NCBI GenBank assembly: GCA_028716365.1
Contig: JAQUPZ010000007.1
Location: 248,001 to 312,000 of the forward strand
Direction of reading: 5' to 3'
Length of the DNA stretch: 64,000 nt
Origin: Kiritimatiellia bacterium
Lineage (GTDB): Bacteria > Verrucomicrobiota > Kiritimatiellia > UBA8416 > YA12-FULL-48-11
Shown here: piece by piece, positions 17,383 through 26,210 of the stretch
Layout: each line of letters begins with the position of its first letter
Numbering within the stretch: position 1 is the stretch's first letter
Notes under the pieces: model-generated
Told to the model about the DNA's origin: nothing
Databases searched by the model: none
The model's input: only the letters and a program-made list of their open reading frames with translations
Translations under genes and position numbers: made by a program

Positions 17383-19834
17383 AATTTTTTTAAGGATTGT
17401 TAATGTTATTCTTTTCCTGTTTCTGGTTTTCATTCTCGCGGGTTGCACGAGCATGGAAATGAAAGGGACACCTTTCTATACAGGCGAATACGAATTGCGG
17501 AAAGGACCAGCGGAAGACCGGGTAAATGTATGGCCGTTAATGTATTACCGTGACCCCGCCTTGTCGGTCCTTTGGCCAACAGTTGAGCTTACGGACGATC
17601 ATTTTGCCATAAGGCCACTGATGTCTGTCTACGGTTTGGGCGGGAAGGATAAGGAATACAATGTTCTTTGGCCTCTGGGGCAGTTTGACTTCAAAGCCGG
17701 GAACAGCCGGATATTTCCGTTTTTCTGGGGGAAAGATTACTTTACGGCTTTTCCTCTTTACTGGCATTTTGATCATCCTTTTGCCAGTGATGGATATGAT
17801 GGACTGATTCCGTTATGGTCCTATTATGCCGACAAGCATGGTTACAGCCTTTATATGCCGTGGCCGATAATACGCATCAAGCAGACAGACGGCGGGAGCG
17901 GCTGGCATCTCTGGCCACTGGCAGGAAATTACAGTCATGATGATGGTTATTACCGATTCCTCTTCTGGCCACTGGGACATCAATGGTCCGATCATGATGG
18001 TGTCGAATCCGGTAATTCTCTTATTCCACTCTACCTCAGGAGCAAGGACAAGGAAGGCTCTGCGTTTTTCTCGTTACCGTGGTCATCCGGGAATGACGCC
18101 GACGGCTCAAGCTGGCAGCTGACTCCGCCTTTGTTCTACCATTCGTCCGATGAGAAGGATGGTTCGATGTTTCTGTCACCCCTGTACTGTCAGGGAAGTG
18201 ATGTTTCGGGAAGTGATAAGTGGAGTCTGTTGTTGCCACTTTACTACCATTCAAAGGACGCAAACGGCAGCATGTTTGTTTCCCTGCCGTGGTTGTCAGG
18301 CGAAGATGCCGGAGGGAACGGCTGGCATCTGGTTCCGCCTCTTTTTTTCCGGGAGAAAGGGAAGTTTCATGATTTGCTTCTGACCCCACTGTATTCGCAC
18401 GGTCAGTCCGGTGAAGGGAAGAAGAGGTGGAGCATGATGCTGCCATTATATTATGAGAGTGAATTGGATAATGAGCGGCTTTTTACAACGATCCTTGGCG
18501 GATACAGCAGTGATTTCAGCGGAAGAAAATGGATGATTTATCCGCTACTATCAGGTGGTAAACGGGGAGAAGATAGCGGCGATTTATGGCTGGCGGCTCC
18601 TTTTGTCCACGCGCGATGGAACAAGGATCATGTTTCCAGTCACATCATGCCGCTGTATTACTGGGACGGCGAGGACAGGACGTTTGTTTCGCCGGTTTAT
18701 GCACGTTGGCGGACGGAAACTGGCCGAATAACGGGGCTTGTTCCGCCTGCCTTGTCGTGGTTTACGGGCGGTGACAGGCGAAATGATTTGTGGATTGCAG
18801 GTCCGCTGGCGCATTTCAGCTGGGGTGAAGATGCTGGATCCAGTCACGTGTTTCCGTTGTTCTATAATGACGGCAAGGAAGAGACTATTGTTTCTCTGCC
18901 AATCGCCAGATGGAAGTCAGAAGGCAGGTCAAATATTGTCTACCCGTTGCTGTTGTCAGGTTATTCTACGGATGGAACGGACATGGATATAATCGCTCTT
19001 CTCGGGTTGTTCCATAACAAGTGGAATCCCGACGTTACGAAGAGGAGCGGACATCTCTTGCCGCTGTACTATTACGAAGATAAGACATTTTATACCCCGC
19101 TGTTCGGATGGAAGAACGAGAAGTGTGATGGTTTCTATTATCCCCTTACGCCGATTCTTGGCGTGAAGACCGGCGATTTCTGGGGTGGATGGTTGTTCCC
19201 TCTATGCTCATACGGCAGGGAGCGCCAGACGGGGGAAATTGACGGGACTTTCCTGTGGGGCATGTACTGGCGTGACAAACAGGAATCAGGGTCTGTCTTT
19301 TTTCCTGTTTACGGCTACTGGAACGATGGCTCGCTTGAAAGCGTGACCCATACGAACAGGACTGGCAGCTACGGTACGACTTTTGTCTCTTTTCCTGCAT
19401 GCTGGTACAAGAACAGGGTGCAGGTTCGGACAGATAAGGCTGGCAGGGAGAGGATCACCAACCGCATGGAAAACGGATTCTTTCCATTGTGGAACTATTC
19501 GGATGTTGAGAGCCCTGCCGACGGGAAGGCAGACGTCAACGCCAGCGTATTTCTCCTTCTTTGCGATTACAAACGCGAGGTCAGGCCTGTGAAGAATGAT
19601 GCACAGGCAAAAGACGAATATACCAGGGCGAGGATTTTATGGCGACTCTGGCACTATGAACGTTCTAACGACGATGTAAGCGTTGATGTGTTTCCGGCGA
19701 TAACATACGACAGGAAGAGCGGTAAATTCAGGAAGGTGTCTTTCCTGTGGCGGTTCTTCAGGTACGAAAGGGACGAGAAAGGGAAAAAGGCGGATATCAT
19801 ATTCATCCCCGTGATACGGACGGGAGTGAAATGA
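17375..19834 (+). CDS. Large lipoprotein with tandem WPL/LPLYY aromatic repeats
   Basis: The track ORF starts at TTG 17342. I choose ATG 17375 (819 residues), which gives a clean lipoprotein signal: MNKIF, a hydrophobic run, then lipobox LAGC. The mature protein is made of short beta-strand-like units carrying WPL, FPL or LPLYY and a turn such as SKDxxGS. Around residues 205-380 the units pair into a super-repeat of about 70 residues, seen twice and a half (LIPLYLRSKD, LLPLYYHSKD, MLPLYYES). Composition is extremely rich in W, Y, F, L, P and G. It could be an envelope-anchored beta-solenoid or a beta-barrel. I recognise no catalytic motif. It overlaps the upstream gene by 8 nt, so it belongs to the operon. 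Confidence 0.85.
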   Translation: MNKIFLRIVNVILFLFLVFILAGCTSMEMKGTPFYTGEYELRKGPAEDRVNVWPLMYYRDPALSVLWPTVELTDDHFAIRPLMSVYGLGGKDKEYNVLWPLGQFDFKAGNSRIFPFFWGKDYFTAFPLYWHFDHPFASDGYDGLIPLWSYYADKHGYSLYMPWPIIRIKQTDGGSGWHLWPLAGNYSHDDGYYRFLFWPLGHQWSDHDGVESGNSLIPLYLRSKDKEGSAFFSLPWSSGNDADGSSWQLTPPLFYHSSDEKDGSMFLSPLYCQGSDVSGSDKWSLLLPLYYHSKDANGSMFVSLPWLSGEDAGGNGWHLVPPLFFREKGKFHDLLLTPLYSHGQSGEGKKRWSMMLPLYYESELDNERLFTTILGGYSSDFSGRKWMIYPLLSGGKRGEDSGDLWLAAPFVHARWNKDHVSSHIMPLYYWDGEDRTFVSPVYARWRTETGRITGLVPPALSWFTGGDRRNDLWIAGPLAHFSWGEDAGSSHVFPLFYNDGKEETIVSLPIARWKSEGRSNIVYPLLLSGYSTDGTDMDIIALLGLFHNKWNPDVTKRSGHLLPLYYYEDKTFYTPLFGWKNEKCDGFYYPLTPILGVKTGDFWGGWLFPLCSYGRERQTGEIDGTFLWGMYWRDKQESGSVFFPVYGYWNDGSLESVTHTNRTGSYGTTFVSFPACWYKNRVQVRTDKAGRERITNRMENGFFPLWNYSDVESPADGKADVNASVFLLLCDYKREVRPVKNDAQAKDEYTRARILWRLWHYERSNDDVSVDVFPAITYDRKSGKFRKVSFLWRFFRYERDEKGKKADIIFIPVIRTGVK

Positions 19835-19847
19835 TGGGTGGAATCGG

Positions 19848-20483
19848 ATGACTGAGATACAGCAAATACCTTTGGCTTTACTGGTCGTGCTTACAGGCGC
19901 ATTGAGTTACCTGGCTGGCTGCTTCTGTACAGGTTACTATTTTGTCCGTTTCAAAACAGGCAAGGACTTGAGAACGATTGGTTCCGGTACGGTCGGGGCC
20001 AGAAATGCAGGCCGGGAACTGGGTAAGACCGGCTTCGCCGTAACATTTCTTGGAGATCTGTTCAAGGGAGTTTTGGCAGTCTCCGCAACAAGGATGTTGG
20101 TATCATTGCCGTTGATGACAGCGTTGTCACTGGTTGCGGTTGTCTTGGGGCATGTGTTCCCAGCTCAGCTCCATTTCCGGGGTGGTAAGGGATATGCAAC
20201 GTTGACGGGTGGTGTGCTTGCGTTAAGTCCTAAACTTGTACTGATACTGTTTCTTTGTGTCGTTTTGTGCGGGGTCGTCACACGGCTGTACAAGCCATGC
20301 GGCCTGATGGCGCTTGCCCTTTTGCCATTTGCCTCAATACCTGTGATTAGGGAATTGGAATGTCTTGTCGGAATATCAATTGCGGTCGTGATTGTTCTCG
20401 CGGCCCACAGGAAGAATATTGCCGCCGGACTCAATTTGCTGTTTTGCCGTCGCGTGGAGAAGGATATTTCCTTAAAGAGGTGA
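19848..20483 (+). CDS. plsY: PlsY-like glycerol-3-phosphate acyltransferase
   Basis: This 211-residue polytopic membrane protein is of the PlsY family, which transfers acyl groups from acyl-phosphate to glycerol-3-phosphate. Family blocks are present: SYLAGCFCTGYY at the N-terminus, then GSGTVGARNAGRELGK, then GHVFPAQLHFRGGKGYAT. The canonical forms are GSGNxGATNxxR and FPxFxxFKGGKGVAT. Here the first Asn is Thr and GATN is GARN, so activity or acceptor may differ. It may be a second PlsY specialised for this operon. It starts 13 nt after the repeat lipoprotein and 6 nt before the next gene. Confidence 0.82.
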   Translation: MTEIQQIPLALLVVLTGALSYLAGCFCTGYYFVRFKTGKDLRTIGSGTVGARNAGRELGKTGFAVTFLGDLFKGVLAVSATRMLVSLPLMTALSLVAVVLGHVFPAQLHFRGGKGYATLTGGVLALSPKLVLILFLCVVLCGVVTRLYKPCGLMALALLPFASIPVIRELECLVGISIAVVIVLAAHRKNIAAGLNLLFCRRVEKDISLKR

Positions 20484-20489
20484 CAGGAT

Positions 20490-22133
20490 ATGCAATCGCT
20501 TGTTTTCAGGATAGCCTCTGAACAGTGGGAGTTTGAAGAAATTCACAAGCTCAATTATGAGACTTTCGTGGATGAGATTCCTCAGCATGGACGTAACCCG
20601 GACCGGAAGCTGGTTGATAAATTTCACGATCAGAATACCTATGCCATTTGCCTGTTGAACGGGCAATTGACGGGGATGCTCGCCCTTCGAGGACAAAGGC
20701 CATTTTCTCTTGATTTTAAACTGGAAAATCTCGATTCATATCTTCCGTGTGGACGATCAGTCTGTGAGATTCGTCTGCTTGCTGTGAGGAAGAACATGAG
20801 GAATGGCGGTATTTTCCATGGTCTGATTAAAATGGCGATGAAGTATTTCGAAGAGCACGGGTATGACCTTGCAGTGATTTCCGGGACGACAAGGCAGCAG
20901 AAACTATATCGCCACATGGGCTTCATTCCTTTTGGCCCGCTTGTGGGTAAGCAAGGAGCTCTCTATCAGCCTATGTATCTGTCGATTGAATCTTTTCGCG
21001 AAAAGGTTGAGAGTGTTTCGGACAATGGCAATGATCCCGGAGTAAAAGATGCTACATGCGGCAAAGCCAACAGTGCGGGGAAAAAGCCATTTGTGAATCT
21101 CATGCCCGGGCCTGTTCAGGTCCACCAGAATGTGCTTGATGCATTTCGGGTGGAGCCGTTTTCCCATCGTTCCGACCATTTCATCGCGGAGTTCAAAGAA
21201 ACCAAGCGCATGCTGTGTGAGCTGGTTGGGACGCTCCATGCGGAGATTTTCCAGGGGAGCGGAACACTCGCTAACGATGTCATCGCGGCAGAGCTGTCTC
21301 TTGGACATTTTCGCGGGTTGATTCTTGTCAACGGCGAGTTTGGTGAAAGGCTGGTGGATCATGCCGAACGGCAGGAATTGGAATTTGATGTTATCCGATC
21401 GGGGTGGGGCGATCCTTTCGACTACAGCTTGGTGGAACAACATCTAGAGAAACACGATAGCGTCGAATGGATTTGGTTTGTTCATTGCGAGACATCCACA
21501 GGAGTTCTTAATGATTTACCGGGAATTCTTGGCATTTGCAGGAAGCGCGGAATAAAAGTCTGTGTTGATGCCATCAGCTCGATCGGTACATTGCCTGTTG
21601 CGCTTGGTGATGTGTATCTTGCTTCCTGTGTCAGCGGCAAGGGGCTCGCATCGCTCCCTGGCCTGGCGGTTGTATTCCATAACCATGAAATCGCTTCAGG
21701 TGGCAGAAAGGTACCGCGTTATTATGACCTGGGTTATTATGCTGCTGCCAAAGGTGTCCCATTCACATTTTCATCGAATATGCTTCATGCCTTCAGGGCG
21801 GCGTTAAAACGGTTTAGGTCGGATTCCCGGTTCAAAATGATAAGACAGATGTCGGAGTGGCTCAGGGGTGAGATGCGAAAACGCGGTCACAGGATTCTTG
21901 CATCGGATAATTGTGCATCTCCAGCAGTGACCACCATTGTTTTGCCGCCATCCGTCAGTTCCCGCCAGATAGGGCTGCGACTGGAGGAAAGAGGATGCCT
22001 TCTGAGCTGTAACAGCGAGTATCTGTTGAAGCGGAACTGGTTGCAGATTTGCCTGATGGGTGAGTGCTCGCTTGAGAATCTTGCATGGGCAGTTGACCAG
22101 TTGTCTGATGTAGGCGAGGAGAATATTGCATGA
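20490..22133 (+). CDS. GNAT N-acyltransferase fused to class V aminotransferase
   Basis: 547 residues, two domains. Residues 1-190 resemble GNAT/FeeM-type N-acyltransferases: YETFVDEIPQ, then RLLAVRKNMRNGGIFHGL as acyl donor loop, then YRHMGFIPFGPLVG. Residues about 203-545 are a PLP-dependent class V aminotransferase close to alanine-glyoxylate or 2-aminoethylphosphonate transaminases: NLMPGPVQVHQNV, then HCETSTGVLND, then CVDAISSIGTLPV, then the PLP-lysine block SGKGLASLPG (Lys near 383). The fusion suggests that an amine made by transamination is acylated at once, or the reverse. The stop overlaps the next gene as ATGA. The substrate is unknown. Confidence 0.87.
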   Translation: MQSLVFRIASEQWEFEEIHKLNYETFVDEIPQHGRNPDRKLVDKFHDQNTYAICLLNGQLTGMLALRGQRPFSLDFKLENLDSYLPCGRSVCEIRLLAVRKNMRNGGIFHGLIKMAMKYFEEHGYDLAVISGTTRQQKLYRHMGFIPFGPLVGKQGALYQPMYLSIESFREKVESVSDNGNDPGVKDATCGKANSAGKKPFVNLMPGPVQVHQNVLDAFRVEPFSHRSDHFIAEFKETKRMLCELVGTLHAEIFQGSGTLANDVIAAELSLGHFRGLILVNGEFGERLVDHAERQELEFDVIRSGWGDPFDYSLVEQHLEKHDSVEWIWFVHCETSTGVLNDLPGILGICRKRGIKVCVDAISSIGTLPVALGDVYLASCVSGKGLASLPGLAVVFHNHEIASGGRKVPRYYDLGYYAAAKGVPFTFSSNMLHAFRAALKRFRSDSRFKMIRQMSEWLRGEMRKRGHRILASDNCASPAVTTIVLPPSVSSRQIGLRLEERGCLLSCNSEYLLKRNWLQICLMGECSLENLAWAVDQLSDVGEENIA

Positions 22134-22846
22134 CCAGTACGTTTATGCTGGGGAAAAAGATTATGGAGACAGGTTGCCCACAGCGGACAGAAAATGTCCT
22201 TTACTCTACGCCGGAACTCCTGGCTGTCATTGTCTGCGGGGCCGGGCATGTTCTGATTGAAGTGTTTTCGGATGGTATAAGCAGCGGGACCGGTTCGATA
22301 ACCAGGCCTCAGCATTATTACAATATTACTGCATTTGTTCTATGGGGTATCTACCTGTTATGGCAGCTTGCCAGGGTACATGGTATCGCTCAGGAATGGG
22401 GCTTCAGGAAGGAAGGATTCGTCAGAACAATCAAGGCCTGCTTGATATTTGCTTTGTTTGCCATGATCCCATTGCTGATATACAGCTGGAGATATTCAAG
22501 ATTTCCTTTGCCGGTTACCTTCTGGCTGGTCATGGCCCTCTACCCGGTATGGGGACTGGGCCAGCAGTTTGCCCTGCAGGCGTTGATCACTAGGAATCTC
22601 AGAACATTTGTGCCGGGCCTTTGGTCCAGGATACTGACAGCATCAGTGATTTTCAGTGTGGCGCATTTCCCGAATTACTGGCTGATGGTTCTGACGCTGA
22701 TTGCCGGCGTAGCTTTCAGCTGGATTTATGAGAAATACCGTAACCTGTGGGCCATAGGAATTGTTCATGGTTTTCTGGGCGCATTGGCGTATTATCTGGT
22801 GTTGGGAGATGATCCGGGAGCGGAGATCCTGGGGTTGTTCCGGTGA
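22130..22846 (+). CDS. CPBP/CAAX-protease-like membrane protein lacking catalytic glutamates
   Basis: 238 residues with about six membrane segments. The order of the C-terminal helices and the histidine motifs FSVAHFPN and GIVHGFLG match the CPBP (Abi/CAAX protease) family. At the position where active members have EExxxR, this protein reads GQQFALQALITR, with both glutamates replaced by Gln. It is therefore probably not a standard glutamic protease; a binding or scaffold role is possible. Both ends overlap neighbours by 4 nt (ATGA and GTGA). Confidence 0.72.
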   Translation: MTSTFMLGKKIMETGCPQRTENVLYSTPELLAVIVCGAGHVLIEVFSDGISSGTGSITRPQHYYNITAFVLWGIYLLWQLARVHGIAQEWGFRKEGFVRTIKACLIFALFAMIPLLIYSWRYSRFPLPVTFWLVMALYPVWGLGQQFALQALITRNLRTFVPGLWSRILTASVIFSVAHFPNYWLMVLTLIAGVAFSWIYEKYRNLWAIGIVHGFLGALAYYLVLGDDPGAEILGLFR

Positions 22847-23745
22847 GTGGGTGTGACAAAAAGGCGAGGTCTTCAGTAATGGAAATAATTTGGATGATTG
22901 TACGGATCAGCATAGGAGTGTATGTCGGGCTTTGCCTCTTCGTTTTCCTTGGGCAGTCACGCTATGTCTATTATCCGGACCGGACCGTCGACAACACACC
23001 GGACAGCGCTGGCCTTGAATTTGACAACGTGAGTGTCCCGACGCAGGATGGCGAAACAATTACCGGCTGGTTTGTTCCTGTCGGTAAAGGCGGCGGCGAA
23101 GCTGGAAAATCATTGTCGGTGTTGTTGTGCCACGGTAATGGCGGCAATATTGGTGACAGGGTGGATCAGGTAAAAATATTCCATAACATGGGGTTCAACG
23201 TGTTGATTTTTGATTACCGCGGTTATGGAACCAGCACCGGCAAGCCCACGGAGAAGGGTACGTATTACGATGCCTTGGCGGCATGGAACTACCTGAAGGT
23301 CCCAAAAGGGATTGAGTCGAAACATATCGTGGTGTTCGGACAATCGCTTGGCGGTGCTGTCGCAAGCTGGCTGGCGGAGCAGGTCAATCCAGGCGCTCTT
23401 ATCCTTGAGTCGACGTTAACATCGGCGCTGGATATGGGTGCGAGAATGTTTCCTTACCTGCCAGTGTGGCTGTTCTGCACGTTTAAGTATGACAGCCTGT
23501 CGAAGATGGGAAATATCCATTGCCCCGTGATCGTGGCGCACAGCCGTGACGATGAGACCATTCCTTTTGAGCACGGCCAGAAACTATTCAAGGCGGCAAA
23601 TGAACCGAAGTTGTTTATTGAAATAGGGGGCGAGCACAATTCCAGTGGGATTGAATTTGATTCTTCATACAGAACTGTTGCCGTAGAATTTTTAAAGAAG
23701 AACATGGTTAATGATTCGGCGCATAAAACGGGAGAAAAGCAATGA
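22843..23745 (+). CDS. Membrane-anchored alpha/beta hydrolase
   Basis: 300 residues from GTG 22843, which overlaps the previous stop. ATG 22879 is an alternative start. An N-terminal membrane segment (IVRISIGVYVGLCLFVFL) precedes a BEM46/YqkD-like alpha/beta hydrolase. It shows the oxyanion-hole region CHGNGGN, nucleophile elbow GQSLGG, acid SRDDETIP and His GEHN, so the Ser-Asp-His triad is complete. The likely substrate is an ester or thioester at the membrane. Its place in the lipid operon suggests deacylation, but specificity cannot be read. Confidence 0.85.
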   Translation: MSGCDKKARSSVMEIIWMIVRISIGVYVGLCLFVFLGQSRYVYYPDRTVDNTPDSAGLEFDNVSVPTQDGETITGWFVPVGKGGGEAGKSLSVLLCHGNGGNIGDRVDQVKIFHNMGFNVLIFDYRGYGTSTGKPTEKGTYYDALAAWNYLKVPKGIESKHIVVFGQSLGGAVASWLAEQVNPGALILESTLTSALDMGARMFPYLPVWLFCTFKYDSLSKMGNIHCPVIVAHSRDDETIPFEHGQKLFKAANEPKLFIEIGGEHNSSGIEFDSSYRTVAVEFLKKNMVNDSAHKTGEKQ

Positions 23746-26210
23746 GCGTATGGCTTTTTATTCTATTATTGGTCAACACCATCATCCTGATCCTCGTTAA
23801 ACGGAATGTGAAAAAGCTGGAAGAGAAGGGACAGATGCTGTCTTCGCGGGTTGAATACTTGAACCAGGAGGTCAGGGACTTTTTGAACAATCTCCGCCCT
23901 GGCGGACCAAAAGCACAGGATCTTACAACAACAAAACAGCAGCAACCGGTTATACAGGAATTCACGGACAAAGAAAAACCACGGCAGGCCGCGGCGCCAG
24001 TTACAGCCGTACCTGGTACAAAGCCCGTTCAACCGCCCCCAATGCATGTATTCACAGAGGAGCCTGCAATTGTGCCAAGACCTGTGACTGTGGGTGCCGG
24101 ACAACAGTCCGGGTTTGCGGAATCGGCAAGGGAAGTGCTTGGAAAGATATGGCGCTGGATTGTTTATGGCGATGAGAACAGGCATGAGGGTGTGAGTACA
24201 GAGGTGGCAGTTGCGACTACCTGGCTGATAAGGGTCGGGGTGATTGTTGTGGTTGTTGGGGTGATCTATTTCCTGAAATGGTCGCTCGAGCGTGACCTGA
24301 TTTCCCCGGCAGCGCGGGTTGGCGTAAGCATGATAGCGGGTATTTCCCTGTTGGTATTCGGATTGAAGCTCTTGGGCAAGAAGTATCATCTCATGGGGCA
24401 GGGTCTCCTTGGTGGCGGTTTGCTGATCCTTTATGCAAGTTCCTTTTCAGCGGGACCGGTTTATCACCTGTTTGGATCATCATCAATGATAGCGGCATTT
24501 GCGCTTATGATTCTTGTGACAGCGGCTGCGGGGATTGTGGCGGTGAGAACCGATTCTCTGCTGGTTGCCGTGATCGGTATCGCTGGCGGTTATATGACGC
24601 CGGTGATGCTTCGGACCAGCACACCGAATTTGCCGGGTTTCTATTCCTATATCCTGCTGTTGAGCCTCGGAATAATGGCCATAGCTTACTATAAACAGTG
24701 GCGGCTTCTTAACTACCTTGGTTTCATCGGTACGTATGTTCTGTTCTTTGCCTCGCTGGATAAGGTGTATAAGCCTGATGATTTTATGCTGGCAATGTCG
24801 TTTGTCACGGCCTTCCTGGTGGTTCATTCGTCGATTGTTTACCTGCACAACATTGCCAGGGGTAATAAGAGCACGACGCTTGAAATAATCCATCTTGTCG
24901 CCAATGCCCTGCTTTTTGCCTGGGCGGCGTACTGGCTGATTCACGGGAAATACGGCAGGCCGTATCCGGCGATAATGTCGCTGGGTCTCGCCATCTTTTA
25001 CATTACCCATGTCCTGGTATTCCTGAAAAAGAAACTGGCCGACCGGGTTCTGCTTGTAGCCTTGATTGCGCTGGCCGGAACATTCACAACGTGGACGCTC
25101 CCACTGATATTCGAGAAGGAGACACTCACCATCAGCCTTTCGCTTCTTGCACTGATGTTTTTGTGGCTTGGCAGGAAGCTGAACAGCAACTTTCTCGAAA
25201 ACCTGGGACATGTTGTATATTGCGTTGTATTCTTCCGTCTCATCTACTGGGATATCCCGCGCAATTTTGCACTTATGCCCAAGGTAGACGAACCGATATC
25301 CGAATACTGGAAGCACATGGTCGGGCGGTTGTGGATATTCGGCATTTCCATCGGTTCTGTCATTGCCGGTTTCTTTATCCAACGAAAGAGGATAGAACCT
25401 GGTGCCGAATTAGCGGTTTCTGTGGCGAACAATACGCCGCAGATCATTGGCCGCGAGGTGGCGGGCGGTGCTTTCTACTGGTTCGCGATCCTGTTCGTGT
25501 TTCTTTTTGCCCATCTCGAGCTCAATACCATGTTCATGTATTTCAGCGAGTTCAGACTACCGGTCCTGACCGTGCTGTGGTGCGCGATGGGTTTCTACTT
25601 CTTCAACAGATACCTTGCGGGTGATGCACAGGACAAGATTGCACTTTATGCCATGTGTATTTTTCTGATGCTGGCTGTGTTGAAAATCTTTGTCTTTGAC
25701 CTCACATCGTGGCATTTCTGTGACCGGCTTGTCTATGACATGGAATATAATTTCCTTTATGCCGGGACCAGGCTGTTGGATTTCGGTGTGTTGATAGCGA
25801 TGTTCCTGACTGTATGGCAGCTTGTCGGCGTAAAGCGAGGTGACTGGGTGATAACATCGGCATTCGGGTACGGCGCATTATTCCTTCTGTTTGTCTATGC
25901 GACACTGGAGTTGAATAGCCTCCTGTTCTGTAAAATGGCTAAATTTCAGAAGGGCGGAATATCGATACTATGGGCTTTATTCGCGATAGGATTCATCTCG
26001 GGTGGCATCTGGAAGAATATCACGGCACTGCGATACCTTGGCCTGGCCCTATTTGCGGTTGTTGCGGGGAAGGTGTTCCTTGTCGACCTGTCGGGCATGG
26101 AAATGATTTACCGCGTGGTAGCATTTGTTGCCGTCGGGATTATCCTGCTGCTAGGGGCTTTTGCATATCTGTATTCCGGAAAGAAATTCATGAAAGGCGG
26201 ACGAACGTGA
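23742..26210 (+). CDS. DUF2339 polytopic membrane protein
   Basis: 822 residues. An N-terminal membrane helix is followed by a coiled-coil stretch (VKKLEEKGQMLSSRVEYLNQEV), a Pro/Gln-rich linker to about residue 120, and then more than 15 hydrophobic segments. The segment ATTWLIRVGVIVVVVGVIYFLKW starts the conserved DUF2339 core. The family's function is unknown. It is frequently paired with DUF3999, as here. The start overlaps the hydrolase stop (ATGA). Confidence 0.85.
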   Translation: MSVWLFILLLVNTIILILVKRNVKKLEEKGQMLSSRVEYLNQEVRDFLNNLRPGGPKAQDLTTTKQQQPVIQEFTDKEKPRQAAAPVTAVPGTKPVQPPPMHVFTEEPAIVPRPVTVGAGQQSGFAESAREVLGKIWRWIVYGDENRHEGVSTEVAVATTWLIRVGVIVVVVGVIYFLKWSLERDLISPAARVGVSMIAGISLLVFGLKLLGKKYHLMGQGLLGGGLLILYASSFSAGPVYHLFGSSSMIAAFALMILVTAAAGIVAVRTDSLLVAVIGIAGGYMTPVMLRTSTPNLPGFYSYILLLSLGIMAIAYYKQWRLLNYLGFIGTYVLFFASLDKVYKPDDFMLAMSFVTAFLVVHSSIVYLHNIARGNKSTTLEIIHLVANALLFAWAAYWLIHGKYGRPYPAIMSLGLAIFYITHVLVFLKKKLADRVLLVALIALAGTFTTWTLPLIFEKETLTISLSLLALMFLWLGRKLNSNFLENLGHVVYCVVFFRLIYWDIPRNFALMPKVDEPISEYWKHMVGRLWIFGISIGSVIAGFFIQRKRIEPGAELAVSVANNTPQIIGREVAGGAFYWFAILFVFLFAHLELNTMFMYFSEFRLPVLTVLWCAMGFYFFNRYLAGDAQDKIALYAMCIFLMLAVLKIFVFDLTSWHFCDRLVYDMEYNFLYAGTRLLDFGVLIAMFLTVWQLVGVKRGDWVITSAFGYGALFLLFVYATLELNSLLFCKMAKFQKGGISILWALFAIGFISGGIWKNITALRYLGLALFAVVAGKVFLVDLSGMEMIYRVVAFVAVGIILLLGAFAYLYSGKKFMKGGRT

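Noticed and set aside
24483-25382. 299-codon ORF on the minus strand
   Set aside because: It is fully antisense to the DUF2339 gene, with no ribosome site and a charged, motif-free product. It is the shadow of a GC-biased membrane-protein gene.
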